Both the position numbers and the translations under genes were made by a program. The notes beneath the pieces were generated by a model. It ran no database searches, was not told where the DNA came from, and saw nothing but the letters and a program-made list of their open reading frames with translations. A stretch of 64,000 nt of DNA from positions 92,820-156,819 of the forward strand of contig NZ_BSCT01000017.1 in the NCBI RefSeq assembly GCF_030159255.1, read 5' to 3'. The DNA is from Bradyrhizobium sp. SSBR45G. Its GTDB lineage: Bacteria; Pseudomonadota; Alphaproteobacteria; Rhizobiales; Xanthobacteraceae. This document shows, one piece after another, positions 25,406 to 33,666 of the stretch (positions are counted from its first letter, which is position 1; the number at the start of each line of letters is the position of its first letter).

Positions 25406-26695
25406 CTATTCGTCCGTCTCGCCGGGCTCGTACAGCGCCTCGCGGCCGATGCGGTCGAGGCAGAGCTCGGCGGTCCAGGGCAGCATCAGCGAGCCGCAGC
25501 GGCTGTCGCGATAGATGCGCTCCAGCGGCAGCGTCTTCAGCATCGACTGTCCGCCGCAGGTGCGGATGGCGAGCGCGGCAAGCTCGTTGGCGCCTTCCAT
25601 GACGGAGTATTGCGCGGCATAGGCGCGCAGCACCTGCTCCTTGGTCGGGTTGGCACGCGCCTCGGTGACGGCCTGGAACCAGATGCCCTTGATCTGCTCC
25701 AGCTTGATCTGCATCTGCGCCACCGCGATCTGCTTGGTCGGGTACATCCGCCGCTTGACCGGCGGCATGCCCGGCACCTCGCCACGCAGATATTTCAGGG
25801 TGAAATCGTACGCCGCCTGCGCCAGTCCCATATAGGTCGGCGACAAGGTCATGAACATATGCGGCCAGCGCATCGCCGCCTGGAAATAGACCCCGCGGGG
25901 CATCAGCGCCGCGTCCTCGTCGACGAACACGTCCTTGAAGATCAGCGTGCGCGACACCGTGCCGCGCATGCCCAGGGGATCCCAGTCACCGACCACGGAC
26001 ACGCCCTCGGTCTTGGCGGGGATCGCGAGGTAGAGCGTGTTGCGCCGAGACGCCTTCTCGCCCTCGCTGATCTCGGTGCACAGCACGCCATAATAGTCGG
26101 CGTGGCCGGAGAGCGAGGCGAAGATCTTCTTGCCGCTGACCAGCCAGCCGCCCTTGACCGGTCTGGCCTCGGTGCCGAACGCCACGCCACCAGCCGCAGC
26201 CGCGCCACCCTCGGAGAACGGCTGCGAGTAGATCGCGCCGTCGTCGACGATGCGCTTGTAGTGGATCGCGCGCCGCCGCTCATGCGATGCACGCATCTCG
26301 TCGTCCATGTCGAGATCGTCGGCGAGTGGTCCCGACCATAGTGTCGAGCAGACATGCATGTTCCAGGTTAGCGCCGTGGCGCCGCAATAGCGGCCGATCT
26401 CGGCGGCGGCGAGCGCGTAGGTCTGATAGCCGGCGCCGAGACCGCCGAGAGATTTCGGCACGGAGATGCCGAGCAGGCCTGCGCGATGCAAATCCTTGTA
26501 GTTCTCGGTCGGAAACGTCGCCTCGCGATCCCAGATGGCGGCGCGTCCCGCGAGCACGCTCTGCCCGAGTTGCCGGGCGCGGCTGATGATGTCGGCCTGC
26601 TCGGCCGTCAGCCGATAGGCGGCCGGATCGAACATCGGCGCATCGAGCGCTTCGCCCGATGCGGCCGCCGTCTTCTGGACCGGGATCGTCATCAT
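25406..26695 (-). CDS. Acyl-CoA dehydrogenase family flavoprotein
   Basis: A 429-residue FAD enzyme with the three acyl-CoA dehydrogenase domains: N-terminal helices (KDLHRAGLLGISVPKSLGG), middle beta domain with YSQPFSEGGAAAAGG and KIFASLSGHADYY, and C-terminal helices ending CGGQSMLKTLPLERIYRDSR. The segment WLVSGKKIFAS and the absence of an obvious catalytic Glu at the usual place leave open a role as a flavin monooxygenase-like member of the family. It starts with ATGATGA overlapping the stop of the preceding hydrolase gene. Confidence 0.87.
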   Translation of the reverse strand: MMTIPVQKTAAASGEALDAPMFDPAAYRLTAEQADIISRARQLGQSVLAGRAAIWDREATFPTENYKDLHRAGLLGISVPKSLGGLGAGYQTYALAAAEIGRYCGATALTWNMHVCSTLWSGPLADDLDMDDEMRASHERRRAIHYKRIVDDGAIYSQPFSEGGAAAAGGVAFGTEARPVKGGWLVSGKKIFASLSGHADYYGVLCTEISEGEKASRRNTLYLAIPAKTEGVSVVGDWDPLGMRGTVSRTLIFKDVFVDEDAALMPRGVYFQAAMRWPHMFMTLSPTYMGLAQAAYDFTLKYLRGEVPGMPPVKRRMYPTKQIAVAQMQIKLEQIKGIWFQAVTEARANPTKEQVLRAYAAQYSVMEGANELAALAIRTCGGQSMLKTLPLERIYRDSRCGSLMLPWTAELCLDRIGREALYEPGETDE

Positions 26696-27519
26696 GCCTC
26701 CGCCGCCATTGATGCTGAGTGTGCGTTCAGGAACGAAGCGAGCGCGGCGTTGAACGCGCCGGGGCGCTCGAGATTGACGAGATGGCCGGCGCCCTGAAGC
26801 TCGACATACTCGGCCGAGGGGATGAAGCTCGCCATCTTCTCCATCATGGGCGCCGGTGCGTTACGATCCTTTGAGCCCGAGAGGACGAGGGTCGGCACCT
26901 TGATGTCCTTCAACGCCTGGCGCCGGTCGAAGCCGAGCAGGGCCAGCATGCTGGCGCGATAGCTTGCCTCGGGCACGCCGGCCATGGAGGAGGTTGCGAG
27001 TTCGAGACCCTGCGGATCGGGATCGTCGCCAACCAGCTCCTTCACGAGGTCCGGCGCCAACGATGCCATGGTGGCGCCGCGGTCGAGCGGCCCGAGACGC
27101 GCCTCGATGAATGATGTCTGCCAGTCGCCGTCGGCCTTGCCGAACGCCGGGCTGGTCTGTGCCAGCACCACGGCCGACGCGGCCATCGGGTGTGTCATCA
27201 GCCATTCCTGCACGATCATTCCGCCAATGGAATGGCCAACGAGAATCGGCCGCTGGGCCTCGATCTGAATCAGGAAGTCCTGCAGCGCGGCAGCAAGCGT
27301 CGTAATGCTGACCTGGTCGAGCCGAGCTGATTGGCCATAGCCTGGCATGTCCCAGGCCACCGCATGAAAGCGCTCACCAAAATATTCGAGCTGGCCGCGC
27401 CATGCGCGCGCTGCGCCTCCGATGCCGTGCAGGAACACCACCGTCTGCTGCCGGGGCGCCCCCGACGCCTCGTAGCCGAAGCGGCCGTCCTTCGTGATCA
27501 GGATTTGCGAAGCAGGCAC
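26692..27519 (-). CDS. Alpha/beta-fold hydrolase
   Basis: A 275-residue hydrolase with oxyanion motif LHGIGGAARAW, nucleophile elbow GHSIGGM and late catalytic His in GAGHLVNLERP; an Asp in SGSKDRNAP can complete the triad. It resembles 3-oxoadipate enol-lactonase and C-C bond (meta-cleavage) hydrolases, which fit an aromatic pathway. It is the first gene of the minus-strand operon, with a GTG start and GGAGG ribosome site on the minus strand. The 170-bp divergent gap to the SDR gene contains operator-like box A. Confidence 0.87.
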   Translation of the reverse strand: MPASQILITKDGRFGYEASGAPRQQTVVFLHGIGGAARAWRGQLEYFGERFHAVAWDMPGYGQSARLDQVSITTLAAALQDFLIQIEAQRPILVGHSIGGMIVQEWLMTHPMAASAVVLAQTSPAFGKADGDWQTSFIEARLGPLDRGATMASLAPDLVKELVGDDPDPQGLELATSSMAGVPEASYRASMLALLGFDRRQALKDIKVPTLVLSGSKDRNAPAPMMEKMASFIPSAEYVELQGAGHLVNLERPGAFNAALASFLNAHSASMAAEA

Positions 27520-27628
27520 GCAGACCTCCGAAATACGCCCGAGGCCGCAACGTCGCTCGCCCAGGGCTCGTGAACGCTAGCCACGGCGACAGAGGTGTCA
27601 AGCGGCTTCGGACGCGTTGTTGCAAAAA

Positions 27629-27649
27629 TTTGAAGTTTAAAATAAATTC
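27629..27649 (+). promoter_or_regulatory. Operator-like box A, divergent promoter region of the anthranilate block
   Basis: Contains TTTGA-N4-TAAAA, a near-dyad, followed by TAAATTC. It aligns at 17 of 21 positions with box B (29367-29387) and 14 of 21 with box C (35763-35783). It lies 40 bp before the SDR start and about 110 bp before the divergent hydrolase start, so it could control both operons. Probably bound by the MarR protein encoded at 35148-35663 (inference). Confidence 0.55.
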
Positions 27650-27689
27650 GAAGTCGCGATCGTGTTGCAAGAGATGAGGAGGCGCTTGC

Positions 27690-28451
27690 ATGTCTGGATT
27701 GCCTGCAGCTGCGCATGCAATGGTGACTGGCGGTGGGCGCGGCATCGGCCGCGAGATCGCGCGAGTTCTGAAGCTTGCCGGCGCAACCGTGACGATCGTC
27801 GGCCGCAACGGCGCAACGCTCGATGAGGCGATCACAGCCGGCTGCGCCGATTACGCCGCGATCGCCGATGTTGCCGATCAGGCCGCTTTGAATGCGGCGG
27901 TTACTGCTGCCGTCGCGCGCCGGCCGATCGACATCCTGATTGCCAATGCCGGAAGTGCGGAGTCCGCCCCGTTCCTGAAATCGGATGCCGCGCTGTTCCG
28001 TCGCATGATCGACATCAATCTCATGGGCGTCGTGCATGCTGTCCAGGCGGTGTTGCCCGCGATGAAGGCAAGGTCCTATGGCCGCATCGTTGCGGTCGCG
28101 TCCACGGCAGGGCTCAAGGGCTATCCCTATGTCAGCGCCTACACCGCCGCGAAGCACGCGGTCGTCGGCCTGACGCGCTCGCTGGCCCTGGAGCTGGCTG
28201 CAACGCCCGTGACCGTCAACGCGGTCTGTCCCGGCTTCACCGACACGGACCTCGTCGCCGACAGTGTCGACAACATCATGAAGAAGACCGGCCGCAGCCG
28301 GGAGCAGGCGATCGCCGAGCTTGCCAAGCACAATCCGCAGGGGCGGCTCATCATGCCCCAGGAAGTTGCTGATACCGTGTTGTGGCTGTGCGGCAGCGGT
28401 GCCAGCGCGATCACGGGTCAGGCGATCGCGGTCGCCGGCGGCGAAGTCTAG
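27690..28451 (+). CDS. Short-chain dehydrogenase/reductase, probable 3-hydroxyacyl-CoA dehydrogenase
   Basis: A 253-residue NAD(P)-dependent Rossmann enzyme: cofactor motif VTGGGRGIGREIA, NAG motif IANAGSAES, catalytic Ser in VASTAG, and YxxxK in YVSAYTAAKHA. The first residues and AGGAGG ribosome site at 27675 support ATG 27690. It leads the plus-strand set with an enoyl-CoA hydratase and 2-aminobenzoyl-CoA monooxygenase, so it most likely oxidises a hydroxyacyl-CoA or the reduced ring product in that pathway. Confidence 0.88.
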   Translation: MSGLPAAAHAMVTGGGRGIGREIARVLKLAGATVTIVGRNGATLDEAITAGCADYAAIADVADQAALNAAVTAAVARRPIDILIANAGSAESAPFLKSDAALFRRMIDINLMGVVHAVQAVLPAMKARSYGRIVAVASTAGLKGYPYVSAYTAAKHAVVGLTRSLALELAATPVTVNAVCPGFTDTDLVADSVDNIMKKTGRSREQAIAELAKHNPQGRLIMPQEVADTVLWLCGSGASAITGQAIAVAGGEV

Positions 28452-28493
28452 ACCGCAACGCCAAACAATAAGACTCGAAGGAAGGAAGCCATC

Positions 28494-29330
28494 ATGTCGA
28501 GACCTGCCAACCCCGTCACCGTGCCATTGGCGGACTACAAGCCCAGCTATTTCCTGTTGACGGTTAAGGATCGCGTCGCGACCGTGACGTTGAACCGGCC
28601 GGAGCGCAAGAACCCGCTGACTTTCGAGAGCTACCGCGAGCTGACCGACTTTTTCCGGGCCTGCGCGTTCGACGATGACGTCAAGGCGATCGTCGTCACT
28701 GGTGCCGGCGGCAATTTTTCGTCGGGCGGCGACGTGTTCGAGATCATCGGCCCGCTGGTCAAGATGGACACCAAGGGGTTGACGGCCTTCACCCGGATGA
28801 CCGGAGATCTCGTCAAGGCGATGCGCGCCTGTCCGCAGCCGATCGTGGCGGCGGTCGAGGGCATCTGCGCCGGCGCTGGCGCCATCGTTGCGATGGCCTC
28901 CGACATCAGGCTCGCCGCGACCGGCGCGAAGGTGGCGTTCCTGTTCAACAAGGTCGGTCTCGCCGGCTGCGACATGGGCGCCTGCGCGATCCTGCCGCGC
29001 ATCATCGGCCAGTCGCGCGCTTCCGAGCTGCTCTATACCGGCCGCTTCATGAGTGCGGACGAGGGCGAGCGCTGGGGCTTCTTCAGTCGCATCGTCGCGC
29101 CCGCCGACGTGTTGGCGCAGGCCATCGTCTTGGCAACCGAGATCGCAAACGGCCCGACCTTCGCGAACACGATGACCAAGCGCATGCTGGCGATGGAATG
29201 GGCGATGTCGATCGAGGAGGCGATCGAGGCCGAGGCAGTTGCCCAGGCCTTGTGCATGACCACCGAGGATTTCAACCGGGCCTTCGAAGCCTTTGCCGCC
29301 AAGTCCAAGCCGGTCTTCCAGGGCAATTGA
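28494..29330 (+). CDS. Enoyl-CoA hydratase/isomerase family protein
   Basis: A 278-residue crotonase-fold enzyme with TLNRPERKNPLTFESY, the CoA/oxyanion motif VVTGAGGNFSSGGDVFE and the second oxyanion helix EGICAGAGAIVAMASDIRLA. One of the two usual acidic catalytic residues (GCDMGACAILPRIIG region) is replaced by Asp/Met, typical of ring-hydrolysing or hydratase subfamilies in aromatic pathways. A GAAGGAAG site precedes the ATG. It lies 42 bp after the SDR gene and probably hydrates or hydrolytically opens a cyclic enoyl-CoA. Confidence 0.87.
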   Translation: MSRPANPVTVPLADYKPSYFLLTVKDRVATVTLNRPERKNPLTFESYRELTDFFRACAFDDDVKAIVVTGAGGNFSSGGDVFEIIGPLVKMDTKGLTAFTRMTGDLVKAMRACPQPIVAAVEGICAGAGAIVAMASDIRLAATGAKVAFLFNKVGLAGCDMGACAILPRIIGQSRASELLYTGRFMSADEGERWGFFSRIVAPADVLAQAIVLATEIANGPTFANTMTKRMLAMEWAMSIEEAIEAEAVAQALCMTTEDFNRAFEAFAAKSKPVFQGN

Positions 29331-29366
29331 CCGGATGCCGGAACCGAAGGGGCTTGCCAGGAGATA

Positions 29367-29387
29367 TTTTAGGGTTAAAATAATTTC
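29367..29387 (+). promoter_or_regulatory. Operator-like box B upstream of the monooxygenase/reductase gene
   Basis: Perfect dyad TTTTA-GGGT-TAAAA followed by TAATTTC, in an AT-rich island 30 bp before the ATG at 29418. Its presence inside the gene row suggests the monooxygenase has its own promoter. See boxes A, C and D. Confidence 0.6.
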
Positions 29388-29417
29388 CATTGGCTCGGCA
29401 CCCTTGCGGAGGCGCTC

Positions 29418-31766
29418 ATGAAGATCGCGATCATCGGCGGCGGACCCGCCGGTCTCTATGCGGCCATCTTGCTCAAGAAGCAGCGGCCCGGCGCCGACAT
29501 TGCGGTCTACGAGCGCAACCGCCCCGACGACACGTTCGGCTTCGGCGTGGTGTTCTCCGACGCCACGCTCGACAATTTTGAGAAGCACGATCTTCCGAGC
29601 TATCAGCGCATCACCCAGGAGTTCGCCTACTGGGACGACATCGCGGTGCACTTCCGCGGGACGGTGCATCGGGTCGGCGGCAACGGCTTCTGCGGCTGCT
29701 CCCGCCGCACGCTGCTGATGATCCTGCAGGAGCGGGCGCGCGAGCTCGGCGTCAGCCTGCAGTTCGAAGTCGACCTCGACAGCGAGGCGCTGTTCGCGGA
29801 TGCCGATCTCATCCTGCTGTCCGACGGCATCAACAGCCGCTTCCGCGACAAGCACGTCGACCATTTCCAGCCCGAGGTCGACCTGCGCGCCAACAAGTTT
29901 GCCTGGATGGGCTCGACCAAGCCGCTCGACGCCTTCACCTTCATCTTTCAGGAGACCGAATGGGGCCCGTTCATCGCCCATGCCTATCAGTATGAAGCGG
30001 GACGCTCGACCTGGATCTTCGAGACGGATCCCGTGACCTTCGAGAAGGCCGGCCTGACGGGGCTCGACGAGCGGCAATCTGCCGACCGGATGAAAGAGAT
30101 CTTCGGCTGGTTCCTCGGCGATCACCCGCTCCTGACCAACCGCTCGATGTGGCGGAATTTCCCGATGATCCGCAACAAGCGCTGGGTCAAGGACAACATG
30201 GTGCTGCTCGGCGACGCCAAGTCGACGGCGCATTTCTCGATCGGCTCGGGCACCAAGCTTGCCATGGAAGATGCGATCGCGCTCGCGGATGCCATGCAGC
30301 GCTCTCCCACGATTGCTGGTGCGCTCGATCTCTACGAGAACGGCCGGCGCGAGGAGGTCGAGAAGACCCAGCATGCGGCCGATGTGTCGCTGGTCTGGTT
30401 CGAGCATCTCGACCGGTTCTGGGATTTCGATCCCGTGCAGTTCGCGTTCGGCGTGATGACGCGCTCGAAGGCGATCACCTACGACAATCTCACTTTGCGC
30501 GCGCCGGATTTCGTGGCCGAGGTCGACAAGGCTTTCGCGCGCCAGGTCCGCGCCAAGGGCTTTGATGTCGATGTCGAGACGCCTGTCGCGCCGATGTTCC
30601 AGCCGCTCAAGCTGCGCGAGATGACGGTTGCCAATCGCGCGGTGCTGTCGCCGATGTGCATGTACTCGGCCGAGGAGGGCGTGCCCGGCGATTTCCATCT
30701 GGTGCACTACGGCTCGCGCGCCATCGGCGGGGCCGGTCTGCTGTTCACCGAGATGACCTGCGTCAGCCGCGACGCCCGCATCACGCCCGGCTGCGCCGGT
30801 CTGTGGAACGACGCGCAGGAAGCGGCCTGGAAGCGCATCGTCGATTTCGTCCATGCCAATTCCAAAGCCAAGTTCGCGCTGCAGCTGGGGCACGCCGGAC
30901 GCAAGGGCGCGTCCAAGCTGATGTGGGACGGGATGGACCGTCCGCTGGAGCAGGGTGGCTGGGAGATCGTGTCGGCATCGCCGCTGCCATATTTCCCGGA
31001 CAGCCAGGTGCCGCGCGAGCTCGACCGCAAGGCGATGGACGCGATCAAGGCCGACTTCGTCGCAGCGGCCGAGCGTGGCCACGCTTGCGGCTTCGACATG
31101 CTCGAGCTGCACTGCGCCCACGGCTATCTGCTCGCGAGCTTCATCTCGCCGCTGACCAACAAGCGGACCGACGCGTATGGTGGTGCGCTGGAGAACCGGC
31201 TGCGCTTCCCGCTCGAAGTGTTCGCGGCGATGCGCGCGGCGTGGCCGGCGCACAAGCCGATGTCGGTGCGCATCTCGGCGACCGACTGGGCCGAAGGCGG
31301 CATCACCGGCGACGACGCGGTGCTGATTGCCCGCGCGTTCGCCGAGGCGGGTGTCGATCTCGTCGACGTCTCGACCGGGCAGACCGTGCGCGAGGCCAAG
31401 CCGGTCTATGGCCGCATGTTCCAGACGCCGTTCTCCGATCAGGTCCGCAACGAAGCTGACGTCGCGACCATGTGCGTCGGCAACATCACCACGGCCGATC
31501 AGGTCAACACCATCCTCGCTGCCGGCCGCGCCGATCTCGTCGCGCTCGGGCGCCCGCATCTGGTCGACCCGGCCTTCACGATGAAGGCGGCGGCCTGGTA
31601 TGGCGCGGATATGTTCTGTCCGCCGCAATATCTGCCGGGCAAAGAGCAGATCTTCCGCAACAGCGTGCGCGAGCGGCAGGATTTCGAGGAGCTGAAGATT
31701 AAGGCTAAACCGAAAACGCGGGCGGAGCTGAAGGCCGAGGCTGCGAAGCCGCTTGCGGCGGAGTAA
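29418..31766 (+). CDS. 2-aminobenzoyl-CoA monooxygenase/reductase (anthraniloyl-CoA monooxygenase)
   Basis: A 782-residue natural fusion. Residues 1 to about 385 are a group A flavin monooxygenase (FAD motif IIGGGPAGLYAAILL, then MVLLGDAKSTAHFSIGSG). Residues from about 395 are an old-yellow-enzyme reductase (REMTVANRAVLSPMCMYS, HCAHGYLLASFISPLTN). This architecture is that of the Azoarcus evansii enzyme, which hydroxylates 2-aminobenzoyl-CoA at C5 and then reduces the ring, giving 2-amino-5-oxocyclohex-1-ene-1-carbonyl-CoA. A salicyloyl-CoA 5-hydroxylase is the alternative, but the nearby 2-aminobenzoate-CoA ligase makes anthranilate the better choice. Its own promoter with box B is likely. 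Confidence 0.9.
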   Translation: MKIAIIGGGPAGLYAAILLKKQRPGADIAVYERNRPDDTFGFGVVFSDATLDNFEKHDLPSYQRITQEFAYWDDIAVHFRGTVHRVGGNGFCGCSRRTLLMILQERARELGVSLQFEVDLDSEALFADADLILLSDGINSRFRDKHVDHFQPEVDLRANKFAWMGSTKPLDAFTFIFQETEWGPFIAHAYQYEAGRSTWIFETDPVTFEKAGLTGLDERQSADRMKEIFGWFLGDHPLLTNRSMWRNFPMIRNKRWVKDNMVLLGDAKSTAHFSIGSGTKLAMEDAIALADAMQRSPTIAGALDLYENGRREEVEKTQHAADVSLVWFEHLDRFWDFDPVQFAFGVMTRSKAITYDNLTLRAPDFVAEVDKAFARQVRAKGFDVDVETPVAPMFQPLKLREMTVANRAVLSPMCMYSAEEGVPGDFHLVHYGSRAIGGAGLLFTEMTCVSRDARITPGCAGLWNDAQEAAWKRIVDFVHANSKAKFALQLGHAGRKGASKLMWDGMDRPLEQGGWEIVSASPLPYFPDSQVPRELDRKAMDAIKADFVAAAERGHACGFDMLELHCAHGYLLASFISPLTNKRTDAYGGALENRLRFPLEVFAAMRAAWPAHKPMSVRISATDWAEGGITGDDAVLIARAFAEAGVDLVDVSTGQTVREAKPVYGRMFQTPFSDQVRNEADVATMCVGNITTADQVNTILAAGRADLVALGRPHLVDPAFTMKAAAWYGADMFCPPQYLPGKEQIFRNSVRERQDFEELKIKAKPKTRAELKAEAAKPLAAE

Positions 31767-31819
31767 GCCTCCGTGCCACGCTGCCGCCCGGTGCGTCCAG
31801 AGCGAGTGGAGTAGGGGCG

Positions 31820-33067
31820 ATGAAGGCGATCATCGTTGGCGGTGGTATCGGCGGATTGACGACGGCCCTGATGCTGCGGGCGCGCGGCATCGACTGTGAG
31901 CTGTTCGAGCAGGCGGATGCGATCCGCGAGCTCGGCGTCGGGATCAACACCCTGCCGCATGCGATCCGCGAGCTCGCCCAGCTCGGGCTGCTCGACCGGC
32001 TCGACGAGGTCGCCATCCGCACCTATGAGCTGTTCTATCTGACCCGGCGCGGTCAGGAGGTCTGGCATGAGACCCGCGGTGTCGACGCCGGCCATGACGT
32101 GCCGCAATTCTCGATCCATCGCGGCCGGCTGCAGAGCGTGATCCATCAGGCGGTGATGGAGCGGCTCGGTCCGGGCAAGGTCCACACCGGCTGCCGTCTC
32201 GGGTCCTTCACCCAGGACGAGGGCGGGGTCACCGCCTATTTCTTCGACCGCACCGGCGCTCATGTTCACACCGTCCGTGGCGACGTGCTGATCGGCGCCG
32301 ACGGCATCCATTCCAAGGTCCGGCAGACGCTGTTCCCCAACGAGGGCGCGCCGTGCTGGAATGGCCTGATGCTGTGGCGCGGTGCCACCGACTGGCCGGT
32401 GTTTCTGACCGGGCGGTCGATGATCATCGCCGGCGGCCTCAACGCCAAGGCGGTGATCTACCCGATCGCCGAGGGCTCGAGCCCCGCGACGCGCCTCACC
32501 AATTGGGCCGTGCTGGTGCGCATCGGCGACGCGAACTCGACGCCGCCGCGGCGCGAGGACTGGTCGCGGCTCGGCAAGGCCGACGAACTGATGCCGCATG
32601 TCAACGGCTTCTCGATTCCCCAGGTCGACTTCGCCGCGATGGTGCGCGCGACGCCGGAGTTCTGGGAATATCCCTGCTGCGACCGCGATCCGCTGCCGTA
32701 CTGGTCGAGCGGCCGGGTCACCTTGCTTGGCGACGCCGCGCATCCGATGTATCCGGTCGGCTCCAACGGTGCCTCGCAGGCGATTCTCGATGCCCGCGCG
32801 CTCGCCGATGCTTTGGCCCGCTCCGAACATCCGCGCCAGGCGCTGATGGTCTATGAGCAGAAGCGGCTGCCGATGACCGCCGAGATCGTCGCTTCGAACC
32901 GTCGCGGAGGCCCCGAGGGCGTCATCGATGCCGTCGAGCAGCTTGCGCCGCAGGGCTTTACCGACATCAACACCATTCTCAACTACGAGGCCCGCGAGGG
33001 CATCGTGCGCGGCTATGCCAGCCGGGCCGGCTTTGCCGCGCGGATGGTGACGCGGCAGGCGTCGTAA
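31820..33067 (+). CDS. PhzS-like FAD-dependent monooxygenase
   Basis: A 415-residue group A flavin hydroxylase (AIIVGGGIGGLTTALML; DG motif LIGADGIHSKVR; GD motif VTLLGDAAHPMYP). Long stretches match what I remember of PhzS, the phenazine hydroxylase, such as GVGIN, SIHRG, MLWRGAT and DRDPLPYW. Small-ring salicylate-type hydroxylases are more distant. It lies 53 bp after the monooxygenase/reductase gene, so it is probably co-expressed; it might hydroxylate a substituted anthranilate or another N-aromatic so that it can enter the pathway. Substrate unknown. Confidence 0.83.
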   Translation: MKAIIVGGGIGGLTTALMLRARGIDCELFEQADAIRELGVGINTLPHAIRELAQLGLLDRLDEVAIRTYELFYLTRRGQEVWHETRGVDAGHDVPQFSIHRGRLQSVIHQAVMERLGPGKVHTGCRLGSFTQDEGGVTAYFFDRTGAHVHTVRGDVLIGADGIHSKVRQTLFPNEGAPCWNGLMLWRGATDWPVFLTGRSMIIAGGLNAKAVIYPIAEGSSPATRLTNWAVLVRIGDANSTPPRREDWSRLGKADELMPHVNGFSIPQVDFAAMVRATPEFWEYPCCDRDPLPYWSSGRVTLLGDAAHPMYPVGSNGASQAILDARALADALARSEHPRQALMVYEQKRLPMTAEIVASNRRGGPEGVIDAVEQLAPQGFTDINTILNYEAREGIVRGYASRAGFAARMVTRQAS

Positions 33068-33109
33068 GTCAGCGTCTCGCACCGTTTTCCGGGCTGCCCC
33101 TCACCCCAG

Positions 33110-33138
33110 CCCTCTCCCCGTGAAGGACGGGGAGAGGG
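33110..33138. terminator. Hairpin between convergent genes
   Basis: Perfect 12-bp inverted repeat (CCCTCTCCCCGT, loop GAAGG) between the convergent monooxygenase and cupin genes. It could end transcription from both sides, though flanking T-runs are weak; the sequence also resembles the CCCTCTCCC repeat arms at 58113-58277. Confidence 0.5.
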
Positions 33139-33187
33139 AGCACACCGTTTGCTGCGCGACGGCTTGACGACCAATGCCTCAGCCGCC

Positions 33188-33646
33188 TCACGCCCCCGGA
33201 GGCGGGGGCAGGAAGTGGATGTTGTGCTCGGCGGCGAGCTTCACGACGTCGTCGGGGTTCTGCTCGCGCATGTTGTGGATCGCCCAGAACAGCTCGTAGA
33301 GCCGCCGCGTCGGCGACACCCAGAACAGCGTCTTGGCGGTCTGCTGCGACTTGTTGAAGATGCCGTGCGGCTTGCCCATCGGCAGCCGCACCGTGTCGCC
33401 GGCGGTGGCGTATTCCTCGGCGCCGTCGAGGAAGAAGTCGAGCCGGCCTTCGAGGATGTAGAGATACTCGTCCTGGTCGGGATGGATGTGCGGCGGCACG
33501 AAGGTGCCGACCGGGAACGTCGCATGCCAGGAGAAGCTGTGCTCGGTGCGGTTCTTCGGCACGTAGACTTGGCCGAGGATGTTCCAGGAGATGCCCTGGA
33601 TGCCCTCATTGGCCCGGGTGATGCCGGCGATTTCCGGATGGCTCAT
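33188..33646 (-). CDS. Cupin-domain protein
   Basis: A 152-residue single-cupin protein. Motif 1 is intact (PPHIHPDQDEYLYILEG: two His and a Glu as metal ligands) and motif 2 supplies GKPHGIFN with the last His, so a metal-binding site is expected. Cupins of this size serve as dioxygenases, isomerases or sensors; the function here is not predictable. It lies 20 bp downstream of the solute-binding protein gene on the minus strand and is probably in the same transcript, which places it with the anthranilate block. Confidence 0.82.
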   Translation of the reverse strand: MSHPEIAGITRANEGIQGISWNILGQVYVPKNRTEHSFSWHATFPVGTFVPPHIHPDQDEYLYILEGRLDFFLDGAEEYATAGDTVRLPMGKPHGIFNKSQQTAKTLFWVSPTRRLYELFWAIHNMREQNPDDVVKLAAEHNIHFLPPPPGA

Positions 33647-33666
33647 GGTAATTTCGCTCCCTTTTC

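Noticed and set aside
27498..31628. Minus-strand frame of about 1370 codons across the SDR, hydratase and monooxygenase genes
   Set aside because: Antisense shadow of well-supported plus-strand genes with no recognisable domain.
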